A DNA stretch of 64,000 nucleotides from an uncultured Clostridia bacterium (GCA_947175195.1 CAMWLQ010000001.1:1-64000); one strand, 5' to 3'. Shown: positions 15,829-25,773, numbered from the stretch's first letter. Numbers and translations are program-made. The notes: generated by a model not told the origin, from the sequence alone.

Positions 15829-18286
15829 AAATTCCGTTATAAGTGAGCTTATCGTTGTACGCATAGCCCGCGACGACGGTATGCCGTCCTTTAAGCAACG
15901 GCTTGCCCGCGTGGGTGCGGTTTTCTATGGAGAAGTTTTCCGTCGAGTACGCGGTGAGGTATTCGTCGTCCACGTTGAACACCACCTTGTACGGCACTGT
16001 TACGCACGCGGCAAAAGCGATATAACTGCCGTTGTCCGCCTTGCCCTTGCCGAAGTCTATTATCTTTATGCCCTTGCGGTACCTGCCCATAACGTCTATT
16101 TGGCTGACAAGCAAGCGCTTGGTATAGCCGCGATCGGTACACAGTGCGACCTCGCCGTCGCCGTTGACCTGACGAATGAGTATGCACTCGTCGCCGTCGG
16201 CAAGCATCATGCACCTTACGCCTATCGCTATGCGGTTTTGGCTGGGAACGTCGGACATATCCGCGTTAAGGCACATACCGCCTTTGGTGACTATCATAAG
16301 CGAGCAGCCGTCCTGCTCGTCCTCTATGCCGATGAGCGTGTCGCCGTCGCGCAGCTTGGTTGCTTGGAACGCCGACTTGACAACGCCGTACTCGCTCCAC
16401 GGCGATTTCTTTACAAGTCCGCCCTTGGAGTAGAACAGCAGGCTGCCCTTGGGCAGTTTTTCCTCGACTACGCGCATATACAGCGGGTACTCGCCGTCCA
16501 AAGCCTCCGCGACGATCTTTTTGAGCTCGACGCCCTTTTCACGCCACTTGCCGTCGGGAATTGCCTCCACGTCGATCTTGTAGCAGTTGCCGAGGTTGGT
16601 AAAGCAAAACACCCTGTCCGTGGACTTTGCGCGCACCAAGCAGTTGCATATCTCGTTGAGCGTGGAATTGTCGGTAAAGTCCTTTGTCGCCATGGTAAAG
16701 TTTTTGACCAACATTCTCTTGATTTGGTGGTTGGCATTGGCGGCAATAACGTACTCGAACGTGGGCTTTTCGTCGTCGCTCGGGATAACGTAATGCTCGA
16801 CGTCCGGCACAAGCTGCGATTTGCGGTTTTCCTTGTACTGCTTGCGTATGGTGAGCAGCTCGCTCTTTACAAGCTCCATTTGCAGTTTTTTGGACGCTAT
16901 TATCGATTCGAGGCGAGCTATTTCGCTCTTGACGTCGGCAAGCTCTTTTTCCAGCTTGAATATCTCGAGGCTGGTGAGCCTTGCAAGGCGCATATCCAGT
17001 ATGGCTTGGGCTTGTACCTCGGATAGCTCGAAACGCTTTCTGAGCGCCTCTTTTGCGGCGGTCGTGTTTGCGCTCGACTTGATTATCTTGATGACCTCGT
17101 CAATGTTCCTTACGGCTATGACCAAGCCTTCCAAAATATGCTCGCGCTTTCTTGCGGCGTCAAGCTCGTAACGCGTGCGCCTGAGCACGACCTCGCGCTG
17201 GTAGTTTACGTAGTACGCTATTATGTCCAGCAAGCCCATAAGCTGCGGCTTGCCGTCCGCAATGGCGACCATGTTGAACGAGAAATTGATTGACAAATTG
17301 GTGTACTTGAACAGCGCGTTGATAATGTCCTTGGGATTGCTTTCGCGCTTGAGCTTGATAACGGCGCGCATACCGACGCGGTCAGATTCGTCCACAACGT
17401 CCGTTATGGCGGACAGCACGCCCTTTTTGTCCTCGCGCACCTTGATAATCGTTTCCAGCAGCTGCGCCTTGTTCACGCCGTACGGGATTTCGTCTATTAC
17501 TATTATCTTTTTGTCGTTGTCGTTTTCGATATGGAGCTTGGCGCGTATCGCAACCTTACCCTTGCCAGTTTCGTACGCCTGTGCAAGCTCGGTGGGTATG
17601 ACCACGCCGCCCGTCGGGAAGTCGGGACCTTTGATGATCTTCATCATGTCCTTGAGCGTTATGCGCGAATTGTCTATATACGCGATTACGCCGTCAATCG
17701 CCTCCATAAGGTTATGCGGAGGAATGTTGGTGGCAAGACCGACCGCTATGCCAGTCGCGCCGTTGACCAACAGGTTGGGAAACCGTCCGGGCAAAATGTC
17801 CGGCTCCATTATGGTGTCGTCGAAGTTCCAGCTCCACTTGACGGTGTTTTTGTCTATATCGCGCAACAACTCCAATGCAAGCGGAGTGAGTCGTGCCTCG
17901 GTATAACGCATAGCCGCCGCGCCGTCGCCGTCCACCGAGCCGAAGTTGCCGTGTCCGTCCACAAGCGTTGCGCCCATGTTAAAGGGCTGCGCCATGCGCA
18001 CCATTGCCTGATATATAGACGAGTCGCCGTGCGGGTGCAGCTTACCTAAGCAGTCGCCGACGATACGCGCGCTCTTGCGGTACGGCTTGTCGGGCGTGAT
18101 GCCGAGCTGTTGCATGGTATAAAGTATACGGCGCTGAACGGGTTTGAGTCCGTCCTCCACGCGCGGCAGTGCGCGGTCCAAAATGACCGATTCCGAATAC
18201 GGAATCATGGAGTCGCGCATAACGTCTTCCATTGTTTGAACTACCAGTTTCCCGATAGGCTTTTCTTGTTCATTATCTTGAGCCAT
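15827..18286 (-). CDS. parC: Type IIA topoisomerase subunit A (ParC/GyrA family)
   Basis: An 819-residue DNA breakage and reunion subunit. Residues about 25-480 hold the winged-helix/tower core with [18 protein letters not shown], the catalytic tyrosine in [12 protein letters not shown], and [14 protein letters not shown] coiled coil follows, then the C-terminal beta-pinwheel. The canonical GyrA box (QRRGGKG) is not visible; the nearest segment is GRYRKGIK, which favours topoisomerase IV over gyrase. The symbol parC is therefore likely but not certain without knowing whether a second pair exists in the genome. GAGGAC lies 5 nt before the ATG. It follows the subunit B gene by 34 bp in one operon. 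Confidence 0.9.
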   Translation of the reverse strand: MAQDNEQEKPIGKLVVQTMEDVMRDSMIPYSESVILDRALPRVEDGLKPVQRRILYTMQQLGITPDKPYRKSARIVGDCLGKLHPHGDSSIYQAMVRMAQPFNMGATLVDGHGNFGSVDGDGAAAMRYTEARLTPLALELLRDIDKNTVKWSWNFDDTIMEPDILPGRFPNLLVNGATGIAVGLATNIPPHNLMEAIDGVIAYIDNSRITLKDMMKIIKGPDFPTGGVVIPTELAQAYETGKGKVAIRAKLHIENDNDKKIIVIDEIPYGVNKAQLLETIIKVREDKKGVLSAITDVVDESDRVGMRAVIKLKRESNPKDIINALFKYTNLSINFSFNMVAIADGKPQLMGLLDIIAYYVNYQREVVLRRTRYELDAARKREHILEGLVIAVRNIDEVIKIIKSSANTTAAKEALRKRFELSEVQAQAILDMRLARLTSLEIFKLEKELADVKSEIARLESIIASKKLQMELVKSELLTIRKQYKENRKSQLVPDVEHYVIPSDDEKPTFEYVIAANANHQIKRMLVKNFTMATKDFTDNSTLNEICNCLVRAKSTDRVFCFTNLGNCYKIDVEAIPDGKWREKGVELKKIVAEALDGEYPLYMRVVEEKLPKGSLLFYSKGGLVKKSPWSEYGVVKSAFQATKLRDGDTLIGIEDEQDGCSLMIVTKGGMCLNADMSDVPSQNRIAIGVRCMMLADGDECILIRQVNGDGEVALCTDRGYTKRLLVSQIDVMGRYRKGIKIIDFGKGKADNGSYIAFAACVTVPYKVVFNVDDEYLTAYSTENFSIENRTHAGKPLLKGRHTVVAGYAYNDKLTYNGI

Positions 18287-18320
18287 AAAGTCCTCGTATT
18301 TATCTAATAGCTATTATATA

Positions 18321-20267
18321 TTAGCGGTTGAACGAATCGACTTTGTTAAAGTCGGCATGTTCGATGATATACTCGCGGCGCAGCTCTACCGCGTCGCCCA
18401 TAAGCACCGACACCAGCTTTTCAGCCTCGGCGGCGTCCTCGATCGTCACCTGCATAAGCGCGCGGTTTTTGGGGTCCATTGTCGTTTCCCAAAGCTGGTC
18501 GGCATTCATTTCGCCCAAGCCTTTGTAACGCTGGACCTGCGCGTTTTTGCCCATACGCGCCTTGGCTGCGGCAAGCGCCGCGTCGTCATACGCGTATTCC
18601 ACTTGGTTGCCCTTTTCTATCTTGTACAGCGGCGGCAAACCGATATATACGTGTCCCTCATTTATAAGCTCCTTCATATAGCGGAAGAAGAACGTGAGCA
18701 GTATCGCGCGGATATGGTAGCCGTCGACGTCCGCGTCGGACAGTATGATTACCTTGTGGTAATTGAGGTTGTCGGGGTTGTAGTCCTCGCCGATACCCGA
18801 GCCGAGCGCCGATATGAGCGTGCGGATTTCCTCGTTGGCAAGAACTTGGTCTATGCGCTTTTTCTCCGCGTTGAGCGGCTTGCCCCTGAGCGGCAAAATC
18901 GCTTGGTACGACCGCGCACGCGCCTGCTTACATGTTCCGCCCGCGCTGTCGCCCTCGACTATAAACAGCTCGTTGTTTTCCGGTTTTCTGCCCGTGCAGG
19001 GCGTAAGCTTACCGACGAGGTTGAAATTGTCTATAGCGTTCTTTGCGCGCGTGATTTCCTTTTCCTTGCGCGCAGCCTCACGCACCTTGGCGGCAAGCAT
19101 ACCCTTTTTGAGTATAGCCTCGCCCACCGCGCCGTGCTTAGGGTCGGCAAAGTATTCGCTTAGCACCTGCGACACAATGCCCTCTATCGCTATACGCGCC
19201 GCGGGATTTCCCAGCTTGGTCTTGGTTTGACCTTCGAACTGAACGTTGGTCATTTGCACCGAAAGCACCGCGGTAAGACCTTCGCGGTAGTCGTCGCCGA
19301 GCAGGTTGGCGTCCTTATCCTTGAGCATACCTACGCGCCGTGCAAAGTCGTTCATTACCTTGGTGTACGCAGCCTTAAAGCCTGTTTCGTGCGTGCCGCC
19401 CTCGGTGGTGGGAATGTTGTTTACGTAAGAGAACAAATTTTCGGTATACGCGTCGGTGTGCTGGAAAGCGAGCGACATGGATATGCCGTCCTTTTCACCG
19501 CTTATCAGTATAGGCTCATCGTAAAGCGTGTTGCGCGCCTCGTTGATATACTTGACAAAGTCGACGATACCGCCGTCGTAGCAGTATTCCAGCGAGCGGT
19601 AACCCTCGCCCACGCGCACGCGCTCGTCAATCAATTTAACCTTTAAGCCTTTGTTAAGGAAGGCAAGCTCTTTGAGCCGACGCGCGATCGTATCGAACTG
19701 AAAAACGACCGTTTCGAATATGCGCTTGTCGGGCATAAACCGCACGTACGAGCCGTGCTTGTCCGTCTTTTCTCCGGTGTCGATAAGGCTGTACTTGGGT
19801 ACGCCGCCCTTGACCTCGCCATGGACCTCCTTGGACTCGAACTCCATGCGGTAGGTCGTGCCGTTTTTGTACACCTCTACCTTGAGCCATTCGGACAGCG
19901 CGTTTGTTACCGACGCGCCGACGCCGTGAAGACCGCCCGAGTGCGCATAGTTGCTGCTGTCAAACTTGCCGCCCGCGTGCAGCTGCGTAAATACAACCTC
20001 TACGCCCGACACGCCCAGTTTGGGATGAATGTCAACGGGTATACCCCTGCCGTCGTCGCCTACCGACGCACTGCCGTCGGCATGAATGGTCACCTCTATG
20101 CCCGTGGCAAAGCCGTTGGACACCTCGTCGATGGAGTTGTCCACAATTTCCCACAAGATATGGTGCAAGCCTTTTATTCCCGTTGTTCCTATATACATAC
20201 CGGGACGGAGCCGAACGGCGTCCAATCCCTCCAATACTCGTATATTACCTGCATTATAGTCAGACAT
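18321..20267 (-). CDS. parE: Type IIA topoisomerase subunit B (ParE/GyrB family)
   Basis: A 648-residue ATPase subunit. The N-terminal GHKL domain has RPGMYIGTT, EIVDNSIDE and the lid GGLHGVGASVTNALS. The TOPRIM domain has EGDSAGG and DADVDG metal-binding motifs, and the protein ends in a short GyrB-type C-terminal domain. Length fits Gram-positive ParE/GyrB without the proteobacterial insertion. GGAGGAT lies 4 nt before the ATG, and a TTGCAA-N17-TACAAT promoter stands upstream. It is the first gene of the operon with the subunit A gene. It is assigned to ParE only because its partner lacks a clear GyrA box. Confidence 0.92.
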   Translation of the reverse strand: MSDYNAGNIRVLEGLDAVRLRPGMYIGTTGIKGLHHILWEIVDNSIDEVSNGFATGIEVTIHADGSASVGDDGRGIPVDIHPKLGVSGVEVVFTQLHAGGKFDSSNYAHSGGLHGVGASVTNALSEWLKVEVYKNGTTYRMEFESKEVHGEVKGGVPKYSLIDTGEKTDKHGSYVRFMPDKRIFETVVFQFDTIARRLKELAFLNKGLKVKLIDERVRVGEGYRSLEYCYDGGIVDFVKYINEARNTLYDEPILISGEKDGISMSLAFQHTDAYTENLFSYVNNIPTTEGGTHETGFKAAYTKVMNDFARRVGMLKDKDANLLGDDYREGLTAVLSVQMTNVQFEGQTKTKLGNPAARIAIEGIVSQVLSEYFADPKHGAVGEAILKKGMLAAKVREAARKEKEITRAKNAIDNFNLVGKLTPCTGRKPENNELFIVEGDSAGGTCKQARARSYQAILPLRGKPLNAEKKRIDQVLANEEIRTLISALGSGIGEDYNPDNLNYHKVIILSDADVDGYHIRAILLTFFFRYMKELINEGHVYIGLPPLYKIEKGNQVEYAYDDAALAAAKARMGKNAQVQRYKGLGEMNADQLWETTMDPKNRALMQVTIEDAAEAEKLVSVLMGDAVELRREYIIEHADFNKVDSFNR

Positions 20268-20296
20268 AGTAATCCTCCGTAATACGCTTACAGTTC

Positions 20297-20325
20297 ATTG
20301 TACCATAATTTAATTTTTTTTGCAA
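20297..20325 (-). promoter_or_regulatory. Promoter of the topoisomerase operon
   Basis: On the minus strand TTGCAA (20325-20320), 17 nt, TACAAT (20302-20297). Confidence 0.7.
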
Positions 20326-20345
20326 GAAAATTTAATCAATTAAGA

Positions 20346-20810
20346 TTAAACAAGGTTTTTAAACCCGTTTTGGCGCAACGCCTCGTACAGCACAAGCGCG
20401 ACGGTGTTGGACAGATTTAGCGAGCGCAGCCCCTCCGCCATCGGTATGCGCAGCGCCGTTTCGGGATTGTCAAACACGATATGCTCGGGCAAGCCTTTTG
20501 TTTCCTTGCCGAATATCAAATAGTCGCCGTCCTCGAACGCTATGTCGGTATAGCATTTTTTTGCCTTTTTGGACAGGTAAAAATACCTGCCGCCGTTTGC
20601 CGTTTTTTCGAAAAATTCTTCGAGGCTTTCGTAGTACGTAAGATCGAGCTTGTCCCAGTAATCCAGTCCCGCGCGTTTCAAGTGCTTATCGGTTATTTCA
20701 AAGCCCATCGGCTTGATTATATGCAGCGCCGCGCCCGTACACGCGCACGTGCGCGATATGTTGCCCGTGTTTTGCGGAATCTCGGGCTGATAAAGAACTA
20801 TATTGAACAT
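20346..20810 (-). CDS. trmL: tRNA (cytidine(34)-2'-O)-methyltransferase
   Basis: A 154-residue SPOUT-fold methyltransferase that 2'-O-methylates the wobble base of tRNA-Leu isoacceptors using SAM. The N-terminus NIVLYQPEIPQNTGNISRTC is the family hallmark. The trefoil-knot SAM site shows as LIFGKETKGLP and LRSLNLSNTVALVLYEALRQ. Length is standard. It starts 5 bp after the stop of the upstream hydrolase gene, so the two are probably co-transcribed from the consensus promoter at 21762-21790. Confidence 0.95.
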   Translation of the reverse strand: MFNIVLYQPEIPQNTGNISRTCACTGAALHIIKPMGFEITDKHLKRAGLDYWDKLDLTYYESLEEFFEKTANGGRYFYLSKKAKKCYTDIAFEDGDYLIFGKETKGLPEHIVFDNPETALRIPMAEGLRSLNLSNTVALVLYEALRQNGFKNLV

Positions 20811-20815
20811 ATCAC

Positions 20816-21724
20816 CTATTCCGTCACACCTTCACAATCATCCAAGAACTGCAAAAAGTCCTCGTACACTTCGCCTTTGTTTATCTCGTTGAGCAGCTCG
20901 TGGCGCGCGCCCTCGTACATTTTGACGCGCGGAAAAAGTCCGTGTTTTTTGTATGCCTTGACAAGCTTTTTTATCAGCTTGCCGTAGCCGCCCACGCCGT
21001 CCGCAGTGCCCGACGCTATCATAAGCTTAAAGCCCGTAGGCGTTTTGCCGCGATTCTTGTTTATGCGCGCGCAGCCGTCCAGCATTTCGCGGTAAAACAT
21101 GTACGAGCATATACCCACGCCCGCGCACTGCTCGTCGGCGTTGTACTTTTCCACCTCCGCTTTGTCGCGGTTGATCCAGCCGCTTTCGCCGTCCTTCAGC
21201 TTTTTGTCGTAAGCGGCAAACGTCATATTGGCAAAGAACTTGCCGTCCTTATCGGGATTCTTTTTTGCGCCGCGCTTTGCTATACTCCTGCCCAAAGAAA
21301 GCATAATGCCGCTTTGCATTGTAGTGCCGCAAAGTATTGCGCCGCTAACATACGCATGGTATTTTTCGATAAACCGCTGCGTGAGTATGCTGCCGTAGCT
21401 GTGACCTATAACGTACACGCGTTCCACGCCCCAGCGTTCGCGCGCCATGTCCACTTCCTGCTTAATGTCGTCCACCGTCGCCTCGAACATACCGTCGGTG
21501 CCCTTGCCCCGCCGTTCCGCGTCCGTCGCGCCGAAAGAACGGTTGTCCATACCGATTACGTTATATCCGTTTTTGCCCAAAAACGTGCAAAAGTCGTCGT
21601 ACCGCGCTATATATTCGCACATTCCGTGCACCATTACCACTGCGGCGCGCGGGCTGTCTGTGTTGTCCCAATACGTGACCGAAACGTCCTTCCCGTCCCG
21701 CATTTTTACAAACTCTGTTATCAT
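20816..21724 (-). CDS. Alpha/beta hydrolase, monoacylglycerol lipase-like
   Basis: A 302-residue serine hydrolase. The oxyanion region is VHGMCEY (32-38) and the nucleophile elbow GHSYGS puts the catalytic serine at 109. A late ASGTADGVGG segment supplies the acid and GARHELLNE the histidine. The pattern matches the Hydrolase_4/lysophospholipase group that removes acyl chains from monoglycerides or lysophospholipids; the true substrate is unknown. There is no signal peptide, so it is cytosolic. It has a GGAGGA ribosome binding site and is first in a two-gene operon with trmL. Confidence 0.9.
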   Translation of the reverse strand: MITEFVKMRDGKDVSVTYWDNTDSPRAAVVMVHGMCEYIARYDDFCTFLGKNGYNVIGMDNRSFGATDAERRGKGTDGMFEATVDDIKQEVDMARERWGVERVYVIGHSYGSILTQRFIEKYHAYVSGAILCGTTMQSGIMLSLGRSIAKRGAKKNPDKDGKFFANMTFAAYDKKLKDGESGWINRDKAEVEKYNADEQCAGVGICSYMFYREMLDGCARINKNRGKTPTGFKLMIASGTADGVGGYGKLIKKLVKAYKKHGLFPRVKMYEGARHELLNEINKGEVYEDFLQFLDDCEGVTE

Positions 21725-21761
21725 TTATTCCTCCGACAATTCATATAATTTAATCTTTGCC

Positions 21762-21790
21762 ATTATACTATATAAGATAATTTTTGTCAA
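21762..21790 (-). promoter_or_regulatory. Perfect consensus sigma-A promoter of the hydrolase-trmL operon
   Basis: On the minus strand TTGACA (21790-21785), exactly 17 nt, TATAAT (21767-21762). It lies in the short divergent gap before murG. Confidence 0.9.
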
Positions 21791-21810
21791 TATGGCAGTG
21801 AGGATATAAC

Positions 21811-22851
21811 ATGAAAACAATAGTTTTTGCGGGCGGCGGCACGGCGGGACACGTAATGCCCAACATAGCGCTGATAGAACAGTTAAAGCACGACTACAAC
21901 TGCGTGTACGTGGGCGGCGACGGCATGGAAAAGGATATTTGTGATTCGCGAAATATACCCTTTTACCGCATAGATACGGTAAAATTCCGCCGCGACAAAT
22001 TGTTGTCCAACGTAAGCGTGCCGTTCAAGCTGCGCGCGTGCGTAAAGAACGCCAAGCGCATACTTGCCGAAATAAACCCCGCGCTTATTTTCAGCAAGGG
22101 CGGGTACGCCGCACTGCCCGTGGTGCTTGCGAGCAAAGTGCCCGTGCTGTGCCACGAAAGCGATTACTCGGCGGGGCTCGCAACCAAATTGAGCAAGCGC
22201 AAAGCGACGTATATTTTGTGCGCGTTCGAGCCGTGCGCCAAAAAGTTTAAAAAGGGCTTGTACGTCGGCACGCCGCTCAACCAAAGCCTATACCGCGGCG
22301 CAAAGGACGCAAGCCACTACGGACTGAGCGGCAATAAACCCATACTCGCCGTTGTTGGCGGCTCGTCGGGCGCGGCGACGGTGAACGGCGCGATTGTTGA
22401 CGCGTTACCCCGCCTGCTCGAAAAGTACGAGGTGATCCACATGACGGGCAAGAACAAAGCGGGCGGCGCGCAGCAAAAGGGTTACGCCACGGTCGAGTTT
22501 GAAAACGATATGGCGCGGCTGTACGCCACAGCCGATATAATAGTCACCCGCGCCGGCGCAAACGCGCTTGCCGAATGTATCGCGCTCAAAAAGCCGACCA
22601 TAGCAATCCCGCTAGAAAAAGCGTCGCGCGGCGATCAAGTACAAAACGCCGAGTATTACTCGGACTGCGGCGCAATCAAGGTTTTGCGCGAAAACGAACT
22701 AAAGACCCTCATCGCCGCCGTGGACGAGGTTTACAACAACAAGTACAAATACGTCGGCGCAATGAGCTGCATCAATGTTGACGGCACAAAAAAGATAGTA
22801 GGTATAATTAAAGAGATAACCGAAAATTCGGAATTAGGAATTAAGGATTAA
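21811..22851 (+). CDS. murG: UDP-GlcNAc:undecaprenyl-PP-MurNAc-pentapeptide GlcNAc transferase
   Basis: A 346-residue GT28 glycosyltransferase that converts lipid I to lipid II at the inner face of the membrane. The N-terminal donor loop GGGTAGHV is at residues 8-15, HESDYSAGLA stands where most MurGs have HEQN, and GGSSGA opens the C-terminal domain. TRAGANALAE and the GDQVQNAEYY helix contact UDP-GlcNAc. The HESD variant is common in clostridial MurG. GAGGATATAAC precedes the ATG. It is alone on this strand rather than in a dcw cluster. The last residues read through a dispersed GAATT-rich repeat, so the tail is probably not conserved. Confidence 0.95.
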   Translation: MKTIVFAGGGTAGHVMPNIALIEQLKHDYNCVYVGGDGMEKDICDSRNIPFYRIDTVKFRRDKLLSNVSVPFKLRACVKNAKRILAEINPALIFSKGGYAALPVVLASKVPVLCHESDYSAGLATKLSKRKATYILCAFEPCAKKFKKGLYVGTPLNQSLYRGAKDASHYGLSGNKPILAVVGGSSGAATVNGAIVDALPRLLEKYEVIHMTGKNKAGGAQQKGYATVEFENDMARLYATADIIVTRAGANALAECIALKKPTIAIPLEKASRGDQVQNAEYYSDCGAIKVLRENELKTLIAAVDEVYNNKYKYVGAMSCINVDGTKKIVGIIKEITENSELGIKD

Positions 22852-22915
22852 GAATTATCGTAAAAAATTTTGTTACTCTAATAAGGGTGCGTTAGCGCGG
22901 TCCTTCAATTCCGAA

Positions 22916-24244
22916 TTAAACCTTGACGCTCACCGCGTACACGTCCGCGCCGCCCGTCGGAGTAGAAAGCGCGCCCCCACCCTTGGCTGTGAGGACTATC
23001 AGCATTTCTTTATAACCCGTTTTTATTATTCGGTTTATTACGCAATCCTTAATATCGAGCGACACCGATATGTCCGCACCGTCCTTGATTGTTACGGCGG
23101 ACGCGGTGGTGCACACAAACAGCGGATTGTCCATATTAACCACAGCGCCCAGCCGTGATCCGCTTATTGCGGACACGGTTTTTCGGTTTAGCAACGAGTC
23201 CAGCTCGTACGTTATCCCGCCGTTGTCGTCGACAAAACATGCATAGTATTTGCCGTTAAGCTCCAGCAGCTGCGCGCCCGAAAACTGAAAACCGAGCATG
23301 TCGCGGCGAAAGCTTGTAAAGCCGTAATCCACCGTCACGATCGCAGCCTCGCCGCTCTTGTCGCACACCGCTATATATCCGTTGTCGTACGGCAAAACGG
23401 CATACGGGCGCACCATGCTCTCGTCGTTGCCGCCGTAGTAGTGCGGCACGGCGTCCCCGCCTGCGCGCAAGGTGTAAAACACTATCGCGTCGTACCGCGG
23501 ATTGCTGAACGCGCGCGCACTTATCACGTACCCGTCGCGTGATATATAGCAATCGAAATACTGTAATTTGAGCACATTGGATATGCGCGTGCTGCTGCCC
23601 AGCGCCCAGCCGTCGCCCGCGCGAGTAAACTCGGTCAACTTGAGCGTACCCTCGCCTATCGCCGCTATAACCGCCATTTTTTTGCTGTCCACCGTCATAA
23701 CGTCCACAACCGTGCCCTCAACGGACGAAAGCCTGTCGGCAGTGCCGTCGTCGCCCACCGCATACAAATACGATTTCTCGTCGTCCGTGCCGACGTTAAC
23801 AACGGCGGCGGCGCAAAACCCGCCCTCCACAACGCCCGCCGAGGACAGCTTGCCGTCAAAGTAGGTAAAGCCGAGGATTTCCCCGCTTGAGCTTATGCGG
23901 CACATATACCCGCCGCTGCTGTCAAAATCGTAGTCGGGAACTACCGCATTGCCGAATATGTAAGTAACCCCGCCCGCCGAAAACGTGAATACTACGCTTT
24001 CGTCACCGCTGCCCATAAGCCGCGTTTCGAACGCAATTTCCTTTACCTTGCCCTTTTGCGGGTCGCGCAGCTTTTCGTGCGGCGGCGCGGTAACTACCGT
24101 GCCGTTGTCACCGTCGTCGTCGGGCGTAGTACCGCCGCCCTCGGCAAGCCGCGGCGTGCGCCAAAATATAAGTGCGGCGATAAGCCCCGCTATTACGATA
24201 TTAAGCACGGTAATGACCGCTATTTGTTTTTTTGTTATGCGCAT
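22916..24244 (-). CDS. Membrane-anchored extracytoplasmic protein, possible beta-propeller
   Basis: A 442-residue protein. Residues about 8-28 form one N-terminal membrane helix without a cysteine, then a Gly/Asp/Pro-rich linker to about 60. The rest shows repeated four-strand blocks of about 45 residues with Gly-Tyr or Asp turns (GGFCAAAV, DGYVISAR, NGYIAVCD, NGKYYACF), as in WD-like or PQQ-like propellers. No family is recognised and no catalytic motif is seen. GGAGG precedes the ATG by 6 nt. It converges with murG with no clear terminator between them. Confidence 0.75.
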   Translation of the reverse strand: MRITKKQIAVITVLNIVIAGLIAALIFWRTPRLAEGGGTTPDDDGDNGTVVTAPPHEKLRDPQKGKVKEIAFETRLMGSGDESVVFTFSAGGVTYIFGNAVVPDYDFDSSGGYMCRISSSGEILGFTYFDGKLSSAGVVEGGFCAAAVVNVGTDDEKSYLYAVGDDGTADRLSSVEGTVVDVMTVDSKKMAVIAAIGEGTLKLTEFTRAGDGWALGSSTRISNVLKLQYFDCYISRDGYVISARAFSNPRYDAIVFYTLRAGGDAVPHYYGGNDESMVRPYAVLPYDNGYIAVCDKSGEAAIVTVDYGFTSFRRDMLGFQFSGAQLLELNGKYYACFVDDNGGITYELDSLLNRKTVSAISGSRLGAVVNMDNPLFVCTTASAVTIKDGADISVSLDIKDCVINRIIKTGYKEMLIVLTAKGGGALSTPTGGADVYAVSVKV

Positions 24245-24344
24245 AACAACCTCCGAAAAATCGCGTATACGATATGTACCATATAATATATCACCGTATT
24301 TGGCGCAATTTTCGTCCGCGCAATTTCCGTCAAATTACGCAAGA

Positions 24345-24480
24345 AATTGAGTGATATTCGCCTATGGCGAGTTATATTTGCCTTGCGGCAAGTGTTATTC
24401 TCCTGCGGAGAGTGATAGAGTTAGCTATATCACTTTGCGTAAGCAAAATATCACAGCGTAAGCTATATCACTCATAACTA
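24345..24480. repeat. Array of small hairpin repeats
   Basis: Successive short palindromes share the frame AGTGATATT...: CGCC-TAT-GGCG, TGCC-TTGC-GGCA, CTCC-TGC-GGAG, then TTTGCGTAAGCAAA and two GCTATATCAC units. This is a MITE-like or REP-like intergenic array with no gene. The wider gap 24245-24522 holds nothing else but a terminator. Confidence 0.65.
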
Positions 24481-24518
24481 AAAAAGCTCACTATATTTCA
24501 AAAGATAGTGAGCTTTTT
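24481..24518. terminator. Strong bidirectional terminator
   Basis: AAAAAGCTCACTAT and ATAGTGAGCTTTTT form a 14-bp arm pair around a 10-nt loop, just after the stop of the minus-strand gene at 24523. Confidence 0.85.
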
Positions 24519-24522
24519 ATAT

Positions 24523-25065
24523 TTATTTCCCTGTCGTGCTCGGCACGGGCAAAAGCAATTCCTTTGCCTCGCGCACAGCCTGTTTGTAGTATTTGCTGGG
24601 ACGCGCAATGTCGGGAATGAGCGGCATGCGCCAAGCAAACGGCACAAGCTCGTCCTCGCCGCCCACCCATACAGGCTCGTCAATCGGTTTAACGTCCTTA
24701 ACGATAGGTTTTCTTGTCATCGTTTTTTCGATACGCCTGTCGCGCGTTATCGTCTTTGTGACAGTTCTTGTTATCGTTTTGGTTATGGGGTTGAGCGTTA
24801 CGGTAGCCGCCGTTTCGGGCTGCGGATCGGTCTTTTTTGTGCGGCGCGAAACAGCGGACGTTTTTTGATTGAGTCGACCTTTTGCCTCCTCGTACATTTC
24901 CGCTTTGGTCTTTGGCAAAACCACCTCGGGGATTTCGTCTATCGTTACCGTCTTGATTTTGTCCTTGCCTTTGCCCTTGCCCTTTGTCTTTTTTTCGTAG
25001 GACGGCGAGTACTCCATTTCGGGTATGACGAATTCCTCTATTAACTTTTCTATGTCCTTTGCCAT
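24523..25065 (-). CDS. Hypothetical charged protein
   Basis: A 180-residue, highly charged protein with no membrane segment and no recognised domain. A Lys/Gly run (KGKGKGKDK, about 29-37) and a Thr/Arg run (TKTITRTVTKTITRDRR, about 94-110) look like low-complexity, possibly nucleic-acid- or wall-binding, tracts. The C-terminal 40 residues are more ordered (WRMPLIPDIARPSKYYKQA). GGAGCG precedes the ATG. It ends at a strong terminator and is alone or first in its transcript. Function is unknown. Confidence 0.65.
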   Translation of the reverse strand: MAKDIEKLIEEFVIPEMEYSPSYEKKTKGKGKGKDKIKTVTIDEIPEVVLPKTKAEMYEEAKGRLNQKTSAVSRRTKKTDPQPETAATVTLNPITKTITRTVTKTITRDRRIEKTMTRKPIVKDVKPIDEPVWVGGEDELVPFAWRMPLIPDIARPSKYYKQAVREAKELLLPVPSTTGK

Positions 25066-25137
25066 GAGCGCTCCGCTAAAATAACAGATTGGTGAGGATA
25101 AACCGCAAGTCCGACACCGATATATATTATGTATTAT

Positions 25138-25737
25138 CTATTCGCTGTCTATATGCGTATCGAAATCGGAAAACTTGTTTTTGTTTTTGTTTAGAATGAA
25201 TTTAAGCTTTTGCACGTCCGACTTTGCTACCTTGAACGGCGTAGTCAAATTGCGCAGTGTGGAAAACGTATGCTTGTTTGACGACAGCACCAGTATGCCG
25301 CGCTGCTCGTCTATTATGTAGTCGCGAACTTGATGCCAGTCCAACATATCGAAATTGGTGTATATGCCCTTGTCCACCACCGCGTTTTTGCTTATGCCCA
25401 GCACTATCACAAACGCCTCGGCGGCTATCATAACTATAAGCACAAACATCAGCGCGATATTGGTGTACAGCCGCCCCACGCCGAACAGCCTGTAAAAGTC
25501 GTCCACACTCGGCGCCTCAGGGTCCGCCATTTGCATAATCACGTAGAATATCAAAAACCCTATCGCCGCCGCAAATATCCAATAGAATATCTTTTGCGTT
25601 TTCAGCTCGACAAGCGTGATGGAATGATACAGCTTGATTTGCCGCATAATCAGCGTGACCAGCTTTTGCACAAGCACCGCCGTCATCGTGACCGACACTA
25701 TTGCCGTAATAATTACGGTTGTCAAATATCCCGTCAT
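25138..25737 (-). CDS. Membrane protein of unknown function
   Basis: A 199-residue protein with three hydrophobic helices, near residues 5-25, 52-72 and 90-115, then a cytosolic C-terminal domain of about 75 residues (DWHQVRDYIIDEQRGILVLSS). The domain resembles small PH-like or DUF5673-type regions, but this is weak. The ATG at 25737 is chosen over an upstream TTG because that TTG is the -35 box of a perfect promoter. That promoter places the transcription start on the ATG itself, so a leaderless message is expected. A strong terminator lies between it and the LRR gene. Confidence 0.75.
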   Translation of the reverse strand: MTGYLTTVIITAIVSVTMTAVLVQKLVTLIMRQIKLYHSITLVELKTQKIFYWIFAAAIGFLIFYVIMQMADPEAPSVDDFYRLFGVGRLYTNIALMFVLIVMIAAEAFVIVLGISKNAVVDKGIYTNFDMLDWHQVRDYIIDEQRGILVLSSNKHTFSTLRNLTTPFKVAKSDVQKLKFILNKNKNKFSDFDTHIDSE

Positions 25738-25744
25738 GCCGATA

Positions 25745-25773
25745 ATTATACTATGTTTTATATTTGTTGTCAA
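25745..25773 (-). promoter_or_regulatory. Perfect promoter giving a leaderless mRNA
   Basis: On the minus strand TTGACA (25773-25768), 17 nt, TATAAT (25750-25745), then 7 nt to the ATG at 25737. No Shine-Dalgarno exists between them. Confidence 0.8.
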
